Of a DNA stretch of 64,000 nt, positions 40,357 through 49,641 are shown in pieces. The stretch's first letter is position 1. The number at the start of each line of letters is the position of its first letter. Source of the stretch: Cobetia marina (lineage in GTDB: Bacteria > Pseudomonadota > Gammaproteobacteria > Pseudomonadales > Halomonadaceae); the NCBI RefSeq assembly GCF_001720485.1, contig NZ_CP017114.1, forward strand, positions 4,112,401 to 4,176,400, read 5' to 3'. Below the pieces are notes generated by a model. That model worked only from the letters and a program-made list of their open reading frames with translations. It did no database searches and was not told the DNA's origin. Made by a program: the position numbers and the translations under genes.

Positions 40357-40938
40357 AATTCGGGGCGATCTGATACGAGCGACTGGCGTAGGCCAGACCG
40401 ACGCATCACACAGTGACTACCAGCACTCCTGCAGGGCTCTTGCAGGTAGTAAGCACTCCATTCGAGTGATCTAGTTCTGAAATCCTGGCAGAGTGCGTCG
40501 CTTTTCAGTCACGGCCGCACCCTTCAGTTACAAAAAAACAAGGCCTATTACACAACGATATGGAAGCGATGCACGAAGGCATTAGGCTTGTGGTACCTTC
40601 GTACCAACAGAAGCCCTAACCCTAAAAGCGCAATGGTCTGGTTTTTATTGCACTCACCAGGATGAAGGTCAGGCGACAGATACCCCTATCATGGATTAGG
40701 TGCTGTTTTCGTTGTTATTTTCCAGAATCCGCCATATCAAATTTAGCAATAACAAATCTAATAGTTTAGCAAGTGCTGAATATAGGTTGCCTTATCGTGC
40801 CTATCAGGCAAATATAAAGGGGTGCCCGATGCGTAATGCCCGACGCAGAGGAGTGCCACTCGTCACAGCAACATCTCCAACCACTTTCGCAATGGCTCCG
40901 CCAAGAAAATCGGTAAGACAACTCAGAGGTCTCGCACC
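40357..40938. promoter_or_regulatory. AT-rich gap between the two CsgD-like genes
   Basis: This 582-base gap is clearly more AT-rich than its surroundings, mainly from about 40500 to 40800. CsgD promoters in other bacteria are long and bound by many regulators, so this may be a complex control region. No gene is convincing here. Confidence 0.4.
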
Positions 40939-41622
40939 ATGATTACAGGGAATGCAATGGTGCTGCTGGTGACTGACTGCAATCCGCAGTCAGCGCTGTT
41001 CATGGATTACATTCGCCAGCAGCTTGAGTGTCAGGTGGCTTCCGCAAGCCCCGACGAGGATTACACCCCAGGGCAGGCAGACAGGACGATCGTGCTTCTC
41101 GATACCGACCACGTCGACGAGACCACGATGCAACGCTGGGATGCTGATGCCAGTCAGGATGCCAGTGCCGAGCTGGCAGCGATCAACATCAGTGATGAGG
41201 AAGAGGCCGCAAGCCTGCTGGTCAGCACGCACCTGCAGGGTGTCTTCTATCGTCAGGATAGTCTGTCGCTGATCAGCAAGGGAATCGCGAAATTGCTGGA
41301 AGGCGACATGTGGATGTCCCGCCCGCTGATGACTCGCTTGCTGGACTTCTACCGTCGTCAGCAGCTGAACGCCTATCGCCCCGTCTGCGGTCTGACGCAG
41401 CGCGAGGTAGAGATCATCGGCCTGCTGGGCACGGGTGCCTCCAATACCGAGATAGCAGACCAGCTGTTCGTCAGCGAACATACGGTCAAGTCACACCTCT
41501 ACAACATCTTCCGCAAGATCAAGGTGCACAATCGCATCCAGGCCATGAACTGGGCTCGCCAGAACCTTGCCATGCCGGTATCACGTACACCGCGTATCGC
41601 TCGTCGAGCACAGATGTCGTGA
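40939..41622 (+). CDS. csgD: CsgD-like LuxR-family regulator (copy 2)
   Basis: The 227-residue paralogue of the preceding regulator has VLLVTDCNPQSALFMDYIRQQLEC at its N-terminus. It continues with LQGVFYRQDSLSLISKGIAKLLEGDMWMSRPLM and the helix-turn-helix CGLTQREVEIIGLLGTGASNTEIADQLFVSEHTVKSHLYNIFRKIKVHNRIQA. Its stop overlaps the GTG start of csgE, so it is the operon member closest to a classical csgDEFG arrangement. That is why I name this copy csgD. Confidence 0.85.
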   Translation: MITGNAMVLLVTDCNPQSALFMDYIRQQLECQVASASPDEDYTPGQADRTIVLLDTDHVDETTMQRWDADASQDASAELAAINISDEEEAASLLVSTHLQGVFYRQDSLSLISKGIAKLLEGDMWMSRPLMTRLLDFYRRQQLNAYRPVCGLTQREVEIIGLLGTGASNTEIADQLFVSEHTVKSHLYNIFRKIKVHNRIQAMNWARQNLAMPVSRTPRIARRAQMS

Positions 41623-42137
41623 GCGCCGCAGGCATGGTTGTCCACCATGCCTTTGCATGGGGACTGGCACTTTCCCTGATGTCGCATGCCTCCGCGCAAT
41701 CAGCGCCGGAGGCGGTGAAACCAGAAGTCTCGGTTGCCAGCGAAGGCAGCGGGGCCCGGGCGGATGGCCACGATGGGGTCGCCATCCAGCGGCCTCGCTC
41801 CAGACTCAGTGATGGCCTGAGCGGGGTGATAATAGATCGCACCATGACGATGATCGGCAAGACCTTCTATCGTCAATTCAGCCAGCAACGCCTTGATAGT
41901 CCAGCCCTGAGAAACACCTCTCTGAGTATTCACGAGCGTCCTTCGGCACGCTGGGGCAGCCTCATCTGGATCACGGAGGGCAATACCGTTCTCTATGAGG
42001 CGACCCTGCCCCCGAGAGTGAATGACGTCGACCTCTACGCAAGCTCAGCCGTTACCACCGTCTCCAACCAGTTCCTGCGTCGCAAGGTGCTGGAAGCACT
42101 CCAGGACGATCCGGACATGGCGGGCGATGAATTCTGA
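41619..42137 (+). CDS. csgE: Curli assembly protein CsgE
   Basis: CsgE is the periplasmic cap and specificity factor of the CsgG secretion channel. The product, about 172 residues, has a signal peptide ending ASAQ, then an acidic linker and the CsgE core: LSGVIIDRTMTMIGKTFYRQF, SIHERPSARWGSLIWI, VLYEATLPP and VSNQFLRRKVLEAL. These are the family's most conserved stretches. The GTG at 41619 overlaps the csgD stop (GTGA); an ATG at 41634 is the alternative start. A pre-core linker of about 40 residues makes it longer than the E. coli protein. Confidence 0.9.
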   Translation: MSAAGMVVHHAFAWGLALSLMSHASAQSAPEAVKPEVSVASEGSGARADGHDGVAIQRPRSRLSDGLSGVIIDRTMTMIGKTFYRQFSQQRLDSPALRNTSLSIHERPSARWGSLIWITEGNTVLYEATLPPRVNDVDLYASSAVTTVSNQFLRRKVLEALQDDPDMAGDEF

Positions 42138-42215
42138 AAAGCACAGGTTGAATCCATAATAAAAGGGCTTCGATCACGAAGACCCTGACAATGTGCAAGG
42201 GAACAGGGGAACATC

Positions 42216-42629
42216 ATGAAGCATCAGACACTCGCGGTGTCGTTGCTGTTATCGGCGATGCCGCTATATGCCGGCGAACTCATCTATCAGCCCGTCAATC
42301 CAAGTTTCGGCGGCAACCCTCTCAATGGCAGCTATCTGCTCAGCAAGGCCCAGGCACAGGATACCCATGAGGATCCCGATGCCTACTCGTTCGACAGTCT
42401 TTCAGAGACAGAACTCTTCATCAGTGACCTTCGCAACAGCCTGGTCTCCGACGCCATCACCGATGCCGTCGATACCAGTGAGCCAGGCCGTACCAGCGTG
42501 ATCGACAGCGCCCAGTTGCGTGTCGAGGTCGTCAGTAACGGCAATGGCGGTTTCTCCATGCAGGTGCTGGATCGTGCGACCGGAGAAACGACCGTCATCA
42601 ATCTTGGCACCTCAGGCAATGCGTTCTGA
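42216..42629 (+). CDS. csgF: Curli assembly protein CsgF
   Basis: CsgF is secreted through CsgG, plugs its mouth and anchors the CsgB nucleator. The 137-residue protein has a signal peptide ending in LYAGE. The family start YQPVNPSFGGNPLNGSYLL follows, then SKAQAQDTHEDP and the C-terminal RLD-like part with SVIDSAQLRVEV and DRATGETTVINLGTS. It sits between csgE and csgG. Confidence 0.93.
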   Translation: MKHQTLAVSLLLSAMPLYAGELIYQPVNPSFGGNPLNGSYLLSKAQAQDTHEDPDAYSFDSLSETELFISDLRNSLVSDAITDAVDTSEPGRTSVIDSAQLRVEVVSNGNGGFSMQVLDRATGETTVINLGTSGNAF

Positions 42630-42656
42630 CACGACTTCTGATGAAGGGTATCGCGA

Positions 42657-43493
42657 ATGAAGAAGATGCTTACCTCGCTGATGGCCGTGACCGGCCTGGC
42701 GCTTGCGGGCTGTGCTCCCATGGTGGCGCATACCGAGGGGCTGGCAGGGATGCCCAGCACCTTGATGCCAAGAACCACCACCTACAACGATCTGATCAAT
42801 CTCCCGCCACCAGCCGGGCGAATTCCCGTCGCCATCTACGATTTCCGGGACCAGACAGGCCAGTACCGACCGGCTCCGGCCAGTACCTTCTCCACGGCAG
42901 TGACCCAGGGAGGGGCGGCCATGCTGAGTGCCGCTCTCTCCGACTCCGGCTGGTTCATTCCTCTGGAGCGTGTCGGCCTGCAGAACCTGCTCACGGAACG
43001 CAAGATCATCCGGGCCAATCTGGAGAGAACCGGCCAGGGGGATATTGAGGCATTGCAGGCAGCCAACCTGCTTTTCGAAGGCGGCATCATCGCCTTTGAT
43101 TCCAATGTCAGGACAGGTGGCTCTGGGGCAGAGTACTTCGGTATCGGGGCATCGGGTCAGTATCAGGTCGACCAGGTGACCGTGAATCTGCGCGCAGTGG
43201 ATATCACCACCGGCCAGGTCATCGCCAACGTCAATACCAGCAAGACGATCTACTCTCGCGAGCTTCGAGCGGGCGTCTATCGCTTCATCGATTTCAGTCG
43301 ATTGCTGGAAATGGAGACAGGCTATACCAACAATGAGCCAGTCCAGCTAGCCGTGATGTCGGCCATCGAGGCCGCTGTCATCCACCTGATTGCTCAAGGG
43401 GTGGAGCGCCAGCTATGGGCCTTGGCAGACCCGGCGGACATGCAGAAGTCGGAACTGATGAGTTATCTCCAGGCGCCCACGCCAATGCTGTAA
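42657..43493 (+). CDS. csgG: Curli secretion channel lipoprotein CsgG
   Basis: The 278-residue outer-membrane lipoprotein forms the nonameric curli export pore. It has the lipobox GLALAGC, then GRIPVAIYDFRDQTGQYRP, STFSTAVTQGGAAML, WFIPLERVGLQNLLTERKI, LLFEGGIIAFDSNVRTGGSGAEYFGIG, VNLRAVDITTGQVIANVNTSKTI and NEPVQLAVMSAIEAAVIHLI. All are canonical. It ends the csgDEFG part and is followed by a terminator. Confidence 0.97.
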   Translation: MKKMLTSLMAVTGLALAGCAPMVAHTEGLAGMPSTLMPRTTTYNDLINLPPPAGRIPVAIYDFRDQTGQYRPAPASTFSTAVTQGGAAMLSAALSDSGWFIPLERVGLQNLLTERKIIRANLERTGQGDIEALQAANLLFEGGIIAFDSNVRTGGSGAEYFGIGASGQYQVDQVTVNLRAVDITTGQVIANVNTSKTIYSRELRAGVYRFIDFSRLLEMETGYTNNEPVQLAVMSAIEAAVIHLIAQGVERQLWALADPADMQKSELMSYLQAPTPML

Positions 43494-43536
43494 CGCGAGC
43501 GAAGACACTCGACATCCGGCTGGCTCTTCTGTAATG

Positions 43537-43565
43537 AAAGGCACCCTCTATAGGGTGCCTTTTTT
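43537..43565 (+). terminator. Terminator after csgG
   Basis: AAAGGCACCCT pairs with AGGGTGCCTTT around a CTAT loop and is followed by a T-run. It separates the secretion genes from the subunit genes. Confidence 0.9.
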
Positions 43566-43849
43566 ATATATCATTGAACATATTGATACCATTGAGAAAA
43601 ACAACACCTGACATTACATGAGATTAAAGTGAATTTCTGAAGTATTAATAGTCTGAGTCTTCGCGAAGCGAGCCACCTCATCATTCTGTTGGGAATGACA
43701 CCATTATTACTCACTAACTCCCTCCTCAAGATTGACGATAAAAGACAGTCTCTTCTCACTCTCATAACCCTCAAAACAGCTGATGGCACCAGCTCCTGTA
43801 AAGATCAATAGTAAGTCCATCAGTAACGTGATCAAAACAGGTCGATACC
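43566..43849. promoter_or_regulatory. AT-rich upstream region of csgB
   Basis: Together with the csgG terminator this makes a 356-base gap. It is AT-rich and probably holds the csgB promoter. No gene is convincing. Confidence 0.4.
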
Positions 43850-44338
43850 ATGAGTCTGGATAGCAAGCCGCGACAGAGATTATCTCAGGCAGGATTATTA
43901 TTCGCAGCTTCCACCTTCAGCTTGCTTGCCATGGCGGGCGACCTGGCGATCCGTTCAGAACTGGAGTCATCCCGCTCCGTCGCCGACATTGCTCAGTATG
44001 GCTTCCGCAATGAGGCAACTCTCTCTCAACATGGATTGGCCAACGTCTCGATGATCGCCCAGCAAGGTGTCATGAATACGGCGATCAGTGTGCAGCAGGG
44101 AAGCGGAAACAGTGCCTATATCCTGCAAGATGGCACCCTGAATGAGGCAAACATACTCCAGCAAGGCCAGGGTCATGATGCCTTGATCGCGCAACAGGGC
44201 ATCTCCCAGTCCGCGCTGATTCAGCAGACCGGACTGGGGGGAGGCGCGATGCTGCTTCAACAGGGCAGCAGTCAGGTGCCCGTCAGCATCATCCAGCATG
44301 CACGCGGCCGTATGCAGGTCCAGGTCATTCAACAATGA
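43850..44338 (+). CDS. csgB: Curli nucleator CsgB-like protein
   Basis: The 162-residue protein has an N-terminal signal sequence (from a basic start through LLFAASTFSLLAMAG). About five repeats of 22 residues follow with the curlin pattern Gln-x-Gly-x2-Asn-x-Ala-x-Ile-x-Gln, for example IAQYGFRNEATLSQHG, IAQQGVMNTAISVQQG, LQDGTLNEANILQQG and IAQQGISQSALIQQTG. The last repeat ends with charged residues (HARGRMQVQVIQQ), as in CsgB, where the basic fifth repeat attaches to the surface. It precedes csgA, the usual order. Confidence 0.88.
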   Translation: MSLDSKPRQRLSQAGLLFAASTFSLLAMAGDLAIRSELESSRSVADIAQYGFRNEATLSQHGLANVSMIAQQGVMNTAISVQQGSGNSAYILQDGTLNEANILQQGQGHDALIAQQGISQSALIQQTGLGGGAMLLQQGSSQVPVSIIQHARGRMQVQVIQQ

Positions 44339-44604
44339 ACCTGATTGAGTTCATCACGCTCTCGGATGCATAAGCTGAAAATGAACAGACGAGAATAAAG
44401 CGCTGGAAACAAAGGCATCGAATTCAATGGGAATGTCACCTTCAACGCTGGACTGATGACATCACCAACCTCTGATATCACGGCGCTGAAGTACGGCGCC
44501 AACCGAGCAGTATCGGCATGATCTCCGTCATGCCATGGGGACGCATCACACGTAATACATAATAAAAAACAGAAGACACCAATATCAATACAAGGGAACT
44601 TACC

Positions 44605-45711
44605 ATGAAGATTCAAATCAGCCTTCTCGCTGCTGCCATCGCCATCTCTTCTCACGCCATGGCAGACAACAATACATCGGATGTCGACCAGACCGGCTTC
44701 ATGAACAAGGCCAAGGTAGGTCAGACGTCTCGAGATGGCGGCTCGCTCAACAGCTCACATGACAGTGATATTGACCAGACAGGGGCTTTCAACAAGGCAA
44801 ACACCTATCAGAACGGCGTCAATCATACGATTCGCGTCAATCAGCTGGGGGGTGCCAACAAGGTAAAATCACAGCAGTACAGCAGCACCAACACCGGTAT
44901 CGTCAATCAGACGGGTGCCTACAATTCCGTTGACCTGAACCAGAAGAGCTACAAGCACCTCACCCGCGTCACCCAGGATGGTTTTGCCAACCACTCTGAA
45001 TCCTGGCAGGGTGCCAGCGGCTCGCCGGCAGGGCGTGAAAATACTCTGGTCGTGACACAGACAGGGGTATTCAATGATTCCATGGCCACTCAGCAAGGCA
45101 GTTATGCGATTGCCCGGGTGTCCCAGACCGGCTACCAGCACGCCTCGGATGTGATGCAGACCGGTGAGTACAACCGTGCACGTGTCACTCAGGAAGGACG
45201 CTTCAACAACTCCACGGTTTCACAGACCGGTGAACTGGGCCTTGCCGTCGTGACCCAGACCGGCTCACGTATCGATTCAACCGTCACCCAGGCCGGTGCA
45301 AATCAAGTCGCACGAGTCACTCAGGACGGCAGCTCCCATGACTCGCTCGTCAATCAGAGCAATGCGAACAACACTGCGCGGGTGACTCAGTCAGACATGC
45401 TGCAGTACTCCGACATCAGCCAGACGGGAAGCGAGAATCTGGCCATCAACAGTCAGAGCGGATATTCCAACTACGCCATCGTCGAGCAAGGTGGTACCAA
45501 CAGTGACTCTCTGATCACCCAGACTGGCTACAACGATCACGCCCGCGTCCAACAGACTGGCTCTGGCCACAGCTCCGAAGTCCTTCAGCAGGCAGGTGGC
45601 ATCCTGAGCTTCGTCGCCAACCGTGCTCACGTCGTGCAGTCCGGTGCGATGAACACCGCCAGCGTGACCCAGACCGGCGGTGGCAACGTGGCGAGCGTGA
45701 TGCAGTACTGA
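44605..45711 (+). CDS. csgA: Major curlin subunit CsgA, unusually long
   Basis: The 368-residue protein has a 20-residue signal peptide ending in SHAMA. About 14-15 imperfect repeats of 22 residues then fill the rest, typically ARVTQTGxxNxAxVxQxG, for example RVSQTGYQHASDVMQTG, RVTQEGRFNNSTVSQTG and VVTQTGSRIDSTVTQAG. Two repeats are interrupted by short insertions (around SGSPAGREN and ILSFVANRAH). E. coli CsgA has five repeats in 151 residues. It should form amyloid fibres nucleated by CsgB. No csgC follows. Confidence 0.9.
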   Translation: MKIQISLLAAAIAISSHAMADNNTSDVDQTGFMNKAKVGQTSRDGGSLNSSHDSDIDQTGAFNKANTYQNGVNHTIRVNQLGGANKVKSQQYSSTNTGIVNQTGAYNSVDLNQKSYKHLTRVTQDGFANHSESWQGASGSPAGRENTLVVTQTGVFNDSMATQQGSYAIARVSQTGYQHASDVMQTGEYNRARVTQEGRFNNSTVSQTGELGLAVVTQTGSRIDSTVTQAGANQVARVTQDGSSHDSLVNQSNANNTARVTQSDMLQYSDISQTGSENLAINSQSGYSNYAIVEQGGTNSDSLITQTGYNDHARVQQTGSGHSSEVLQQAGGILSFVANRAHVVQSGAMNTASVTQTGGGNVASVMQY

Positions 45712-45737
45712 TCACGCCCAACCAAGATGTCTTACAG

Positions 45738-45760
45738 AACCCCGCGCAAGCGGGGTTTTT
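45738..45760 (+). terminator. Terminator after csgA
   Basis: AACCCCGC pairs with GCGGGGTT around GCAA and is followed by a T-run. Confidence 0.9.
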
Positions 45761-45793
45761 CATTTTTAAGCTCTGGTGATGCCATCAAAGGAA

Positions 45794-45822
45794 AAGGCCG
45801 CCGACACGAATGTCAGCGGCCT
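45794..45822 (-). terminator. Hairpin terminator of the heptad-repeat lipoprotein gene
   Basis: AAGGCCGC and GACA pair with TGTC and GCGGCCTT with one mismatch, around a CGAA loop. On the minus strand it is followed by TTTTCCTTTG. It lies downstream of the 45861-46271 gene. Confidence 0.55.
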
Positions 45823-45860
45823 TCCAGTATCAGCTGCGAAATGATTATCGCGATGGCGGG

Positions 45861-46271
45861 TTACTTCTTTTCCAGTGTCACGGACTGTTCCGGGAAAGAC
45901 TGGCGATAGGTCGAGAGGCTCTCATCCACCATCTTGCGACCCTGGGCGACCTGCTTGTTGCCACTGGTGATACGGCCCTTGCCTTTCTTGATCTGCTTGT
46001 TGCCCTTTTCGATCAAGGCCTGGCCCTTGCGAATATTGGCTTCTCCGTCATCGACGAGATCTTCACCACTGACGATCTGTTTCTCACCTGCCGCGACCAG
46101 TGATTTGCCCTCTTCCCACTGGTCGGCCAGTTGATCGCGCACCTGGGCGACAGCCTTGGCTTCCTCTGCCTGCCCCCGCATCAGATCCGCCGTGGAAGGC
46201 TGACTTGAGCAACCGGCGAGCAGTGCAAGGCTGATGGCGACGGCAGCGGTAGGTGCAAGATTATGACGCAT
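45861..46271 (-). CDS. Lipoprotein with nine glycine heptad repeats
   Basis: The 136-residue protein has a lipobox SLALLAGC (Cys near residue 21). A charged helical segment follows, and then nine consecutive seven-residue repeats of the form G-x-x-x-I/V-x-x: GKSLVAA, GEKQIVS, GEDLVDD, GEANIRK, GQALIEK, GNKQIKK, GKGRITS, GNKQVAQ and GRKMVDE. It ends in Lys-Lys. It is convergent with csgA. I do not know a named family; a Lpp-like coiled or zipper lipoprotein is one possibility, and the terminal lysines recall Lpp's peptidoglycan-linking end. Confidence 0.8.
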   Translation of the reverse strand: MRHNLAPTAAVAISLALLAGCSSQPSTADLMRGQAEEAKAVAQVRDQLADQWEEGKSLVAAGEKQIVSGEDLVDDGEANIRKGQALIEKGNKQIKKGKGRITSGNKQVAQGRKMVDESLSTYRQSFPEQSVTLEKK

Positions 46272-46391
46272 GGTATTTCCTTATCTGATGCAGAGTTCTC
46301 AAATGCAGATCGGGGATTCGTGCAAGCATTTGCCAAAAATGAAAGGAGCATGACGATCACTCGCCATGCTCCTTTCAGCATGTCGTTGGGC

Positions 46392-47969
46392 TTAGTGCAG
46401 TCTAAGCTGCTCGCGGATCAAGCGTGCCAACGTTACGTTAGCGTTGGGCGCTGTCGTGTCGATATGGATCAGTTGACCATGCTCCTCAGGAGCGAACGGC
46501 TCACGATTGGCCAATTGCTTGTCCAGCACCTCAAGCCCCGCCTCGGACGCCTCGCCACTACGCTGACTGCGCTTGACGATGCGCCTGCGCAGCGTCTCCT
46601 CATCGGCCTCGAAGCTGATCATCAGCACGGGCAGGCCACGGGCTTCTGCCTCGTGACGCAGACGATCACGCTGTGATTTCTTCAGGCAGGTGGCATCGAT
46701 GCAGACGGGGATTCCCGATTCCAGCAGGGTGGCTGACAGATTCGACAGCCGCTCGTAGGTCGCATGCGTCGCCTGCGGCGTATAGATGCCGCCATTGAGA
46801 CCCGAGCCGGTGTCGGCATCCGCGGCAAAGCCATACAGGCGCTTGCGCTCGACATCGCTGCGGATGCGCACACCCCCCAGCTCACGCACCATTTCTTCGG
46901 TGAAGCGACTCTTGCCGCTACCGGAGACCCCCACGCCGATGATCATGTACGGGAAGCGGATCTCGCTGTAGCGCTCCGCCAGCTCGATATAGCGCTCATA
47001 CTCCGCCATCACGTCGAGACGATCCGCGTCACTCAACTCCGGCTGGTGATAGCGAATCATCGCGACCTTGGCCCGAATCAGCGCGCGATAGATCTTGTAG
47101 TACGGCAGCAGACGCACCAGCGAGTAATCACCCGAAAGCTCCAGGTAACGATTCAGGGCGTGATGGGCGAAGGCCGGCTCATCGCGGGCTTCCAGATCCA
47201 TCACCAGGAAGGCCAGATCACAGCCGACATCGTTCCAGCGCAGCTCTTCATTGAACTCGATACCATCAAAGAGCAAGGCTCGGCCTTCGTGACGTACGGC
47301 GTTGCCCAGATGGATGTCGCCATGGGTCTCGCGCACGAAGCCTTCCTGCCAACGACGCTCGAATTCCGGTTGGAGACGCTGGAAGGTCTCTTCCGTCCAC
47401 TCCTGCAACAGCGCCAGACGCTTGAGCGCAGCCTCCTCTTCGAGGCGCGGACGAATCAACGTGAACTCATTGTCGATGGTACGGCTGACCATCTGCGGGC
47501 TGCCAAGATCACTGTCACCCTGGATGCGTTCAGCCTGCTCGTGGAAGGCCACCAGCTGATCGACCAGGTCGTCCAGCAGCTCCAGCGACAGCTCACCGCT
47601 GGCCTGCAAGGCGCTGAACAGGTGCCGGTTGGAGAACTGACGCATCTTCACCGCATACTCGAAGACGGCACTCTCATCATTGATGCGTGGCGCCTCCGGC
47701 GTACCGGAAATCGGCACGGTATCCAGATAGAGCGTCGGTGCCAGACGGCGATTGAGGCGCACCTCCTGTTCACACAGGTGCTTGCGACGCTCCAGCGTGG
47801 AAAAATCCAGGAAGCTGCCGAAATCCAGCGGCTTCTTGATCTTGTAGGCGTAGTCGCCGGTCAGCACGATCCACGAGATGTGCGTCTCGTGCACTTCGAT
47901 ATCCTTCACGGGGTGATCGAAGCAATCGGCGGTGTGAAGGGCTCGAATCAGGGCCTGGCTCAAGGTCAT
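46392..47969 (-). CDS. Fusion of aminoglycoside-phosphotransferase-like kinase and P-loop ATPase
   Basis: The 525-residue protein has an N-terminal APH/choline-kinase-like part (about 1-335) with YKIKKPLDFGSFLDFSTLERR, the catalytic loop THGDIHLGNAV and FDGIEFNEELRWNDVGCDLAFLVMDLEA. A C-terminal zeta-toxin-like or gluconokinase-like P-loop domain follows, with GVGVSGSGKSRFTEEM, SDVERKRLYGF and CIDATCLKKSQRDRLR. This two-domain architecture is widespread in bacteria, but its substrate is not established to my knowledge. It is monocistronic next to hemL. Confidence 0.8.
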   Translation of the reverse strand: MTLSQALIRALHTADCFDHPVKDIEVHETHISWIVLTGDYAYKIKKPLDFGSFLDFSTLERRKHLCEQEVRLNRRLAPTLYLDTVPISGTPEAPRINDESAVFEYAVKMRQFSNRHLFSALQASGELSLELLDDLVDQLVAFHEQAERIQGDSDLGSPQMVSRTIDNEFTLIRPRLEEEAALKRLALLQEWTEETFQRLQPEFERRWQEGFVRETHGDIHLGNAVRHEGRALLFDGIEFNEELRWNDVGCDLAFLVMDLEARDEPAFAHHALNRYLELSGDYSLVRLLPYYKIYRALIRAKVAMIRYHQPELSDADRLDVMAEYERYIELAERYSEIRFPYMIIGVGVSGSGKSRFTEEMVRELGGVRIRSDVERKRLYGFAADADTGSGLNGGIYTPQATHATYERLSNLSATLLESGIPVCIDATCLKKSQRDRLRHEAEARGLPVLMISFEADEETLRRRIVKRSQRSGEASEAGLEVLDKQLANREPFAPEEHGQLIHIDTTAPNANVTLARLIREQLRLH

Positions 47970-48097
47970 CTCCGCTAAGGCAAGCTGGCTATAGGGTCAT
48001 TAGCGCAATCGCTATCGTTGGCGGCAAGTGTACCGGATGGCGGCCCGCCCGGCAGCCTGCCGAGCGGGTCGATACCGGCTTCTACCGTCTGACCGAC

Positions 48098-49390
48098 TCA
48101 GGCCGAGGCTGCCATCTGTGCAAAGACGCGCTCGGCAGCCTCAAGAGTGGCCTGGATATCCTCGTCGCTGTGGGCGGCGGACATGAAACCTGCCTCATAG
48201 GCTGACGGCGCCAGATAGACTCCCTCTGCCAGCATGCCGTTGAAGAAGGTCGCGAAGTCTTCCTGGCGACAACGCGTGGCGGACTGGAAATCGGTGACCG
48301 CGGACTGATCCGTGAAGAACAGTCCGAACATGCCACCTGCCCGCTGGGTGATCGCGGCGATGCCGGCGGCCTTGGCACGACTCTCCAGGCCGTCACACAG
48401 CATCTCGACCTTGCGGGTCAGCTCGGCATGGAAGCCCGGTGCCTGGAGCTTGCGCAGCAGCGCGACCCCGGCAGCCATCGCCAGCGGATTGCCGGCCAGG
48501 GTGCCCGCCTGGTAGACGGGGCCCAGCGGCGAGAGATGATGCATGATCTCGCGCTTGCCACCGAAGGCGCCCACCGGCATGCCGCCGCCGACGATCTTGC
48601 CCAGGCAGGTCAGGTCCGGCGTGATGTTGTAATGCGCCTGAGCGCCACCCAGCGCGACACGGAAGCCCGTCATCACCTCATCGAGGATCAGCACGCTGCC
48701 ATGGGCATCACACACTTCACGCAGGCTCTCCAGGAAGCCAGGCACCGGCGGAATGCAGTTCATGTTGCCGGCCACCGGCTCGACGATGATGCAGGCGATC
48801 TGATCACCCAGCTCGGCGAAGCAACGGCGCACACCTTCGGCGTCGTTGTAGTCCAGCGTGATGGTGTGCTCGGCGAGCGAGGCCGGCACGCCCGGGGAGC
48901 TGGGCTCGCCATGGGTCAATGCACCTGAGCCGGCCTTGACCAGCAGCGAGTCCGAGTGGCCATGGTAGTTGCCTTCGAACTTGACGATCTTGTCGCGACC
49001 GGTGAAACCACGCGCCAGGCGGATCGCCGACATGGTGGCTTCGGTGCCGGAGTTGGTCATGCGCACCATGTCGAGACTTGGCAGCATCTCGCAGATCAGC
49101 TCGGCCATCTCGGATTCGATCTCGGTGGGCGCACCGAAGGACAGACCGCTCTCGAGTCGCTCACGCACGGCGTTGAGCACGTCTTCATCGGCATGGCCGG
49201 TGATCATCGGTCCCCAGGAACCGACGTAATCGATATAGCGCTTGTCTTCGACATCGAAGAGATAGGCGGCCTTGGCATGATCGATGAACACCGGCGGACG
49301 ATGCAGTCCCTTGAAGGCGCGAACCGGCGAATTGACGCCACCGGGAATGTGACGGCTGGCGCGTTCGAACTGGGCAGCGGACGTGGTCAT
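48098..49390 (-). CDS. hemL: Glutamate-1-semialdehyde 2,1-aminomutase
   Basis: HemL makes 5-aminolevulinate for heme from glutamate-1-semialdehyde. The 430-residue PLP enzyme has [63 protein letters not shown], the PLP Lys in [17 protein letters not shown] (about residue 265) and [16 protein letters not shown]. The start at 49390 gives the family length. Its upstream gap contains three perfect DnaA boxes. Confidence 0.97.
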   Translation of the reverse strand: MTTSAAQFERASRHIPGGVNSPVRAFKGLHRPPVFIDHAKAAYLFDVEDKRYIDYVGSWGPMITGHADEDVLNAVRERLESGLSFGAPTEIESEMAELICEMLPSLDMVRMTNSGTEATMSAIRLARGFTGRDKIVKFEGNYHGHSDSLLVKAGSGALTHGEPSSPGVPASLAEHTITLDYNDAEGVRRCFAELGDQIACIIVEPVAGNMNCIPPVPGFLESLREVCDAHGSVLILDEVMTGFRVALGGAQAHYNITPDLTCLGKIVGGGMPVGAFGGKREIMHHLSPLGPVYQAGTLAGNPLAMAAGVALLRKLQAPGFHAELTRKVEMLCDGLESRAKAAGIAAITQRAGGMFGLFFTDQSAVTDFQSATRCRQEDFATFFNGMLAEGVYLAPSAYEAGFMSAAHSDEDIQATLEAAERVFAQMAASA

Positions 49391-49466
49391 GACATACCTC
49401 TTGAGGGACACGGTGCGGCACGACGGCCGCGAAAAATGGGAAAGAGTCATTGATGACTCAAGACGG

Positions 49467-49548
49467 TGTGGATAAACGAGACATCGCGTTATCCACAACT
49501 GCCGAGGATGGGAGCACCCAGCCGCGAGACATCAGCCGTTGTGGATAA
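49467..49548. other. Cluster of three perfect DnaA boxes upstream of hemL
   Basis: TGTGGATAA at 49467, TTATCCACA at 49489 and TGTGGATAA at 49540 are exact consensus DnaA boxes in alternating orientation within 82 bases of the 251-base thiD-hemL gap. An inverted repeat GAGTCAT/ATGACTC at 49444-49459 lies alongside. It could regulate hemL or titrate or reactivate DnaA. Confidence 0.75.
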
Positions 49549-49641
49549 CCTGATGCGCTTGATGGCGACAGCTTAACGCGACTCACGGGCAGGATGCAGC
49601 CGCGGCAGTGCCTGGAAGCCGGCATGAAAGGAGCAGGACCG

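Noticed and set aside
40700..40942. 80-codon frame upstream of csgD
   Set aside because: It lies in AT-rich DNA, lacks protein-like composition, and overlaps the csgD start.
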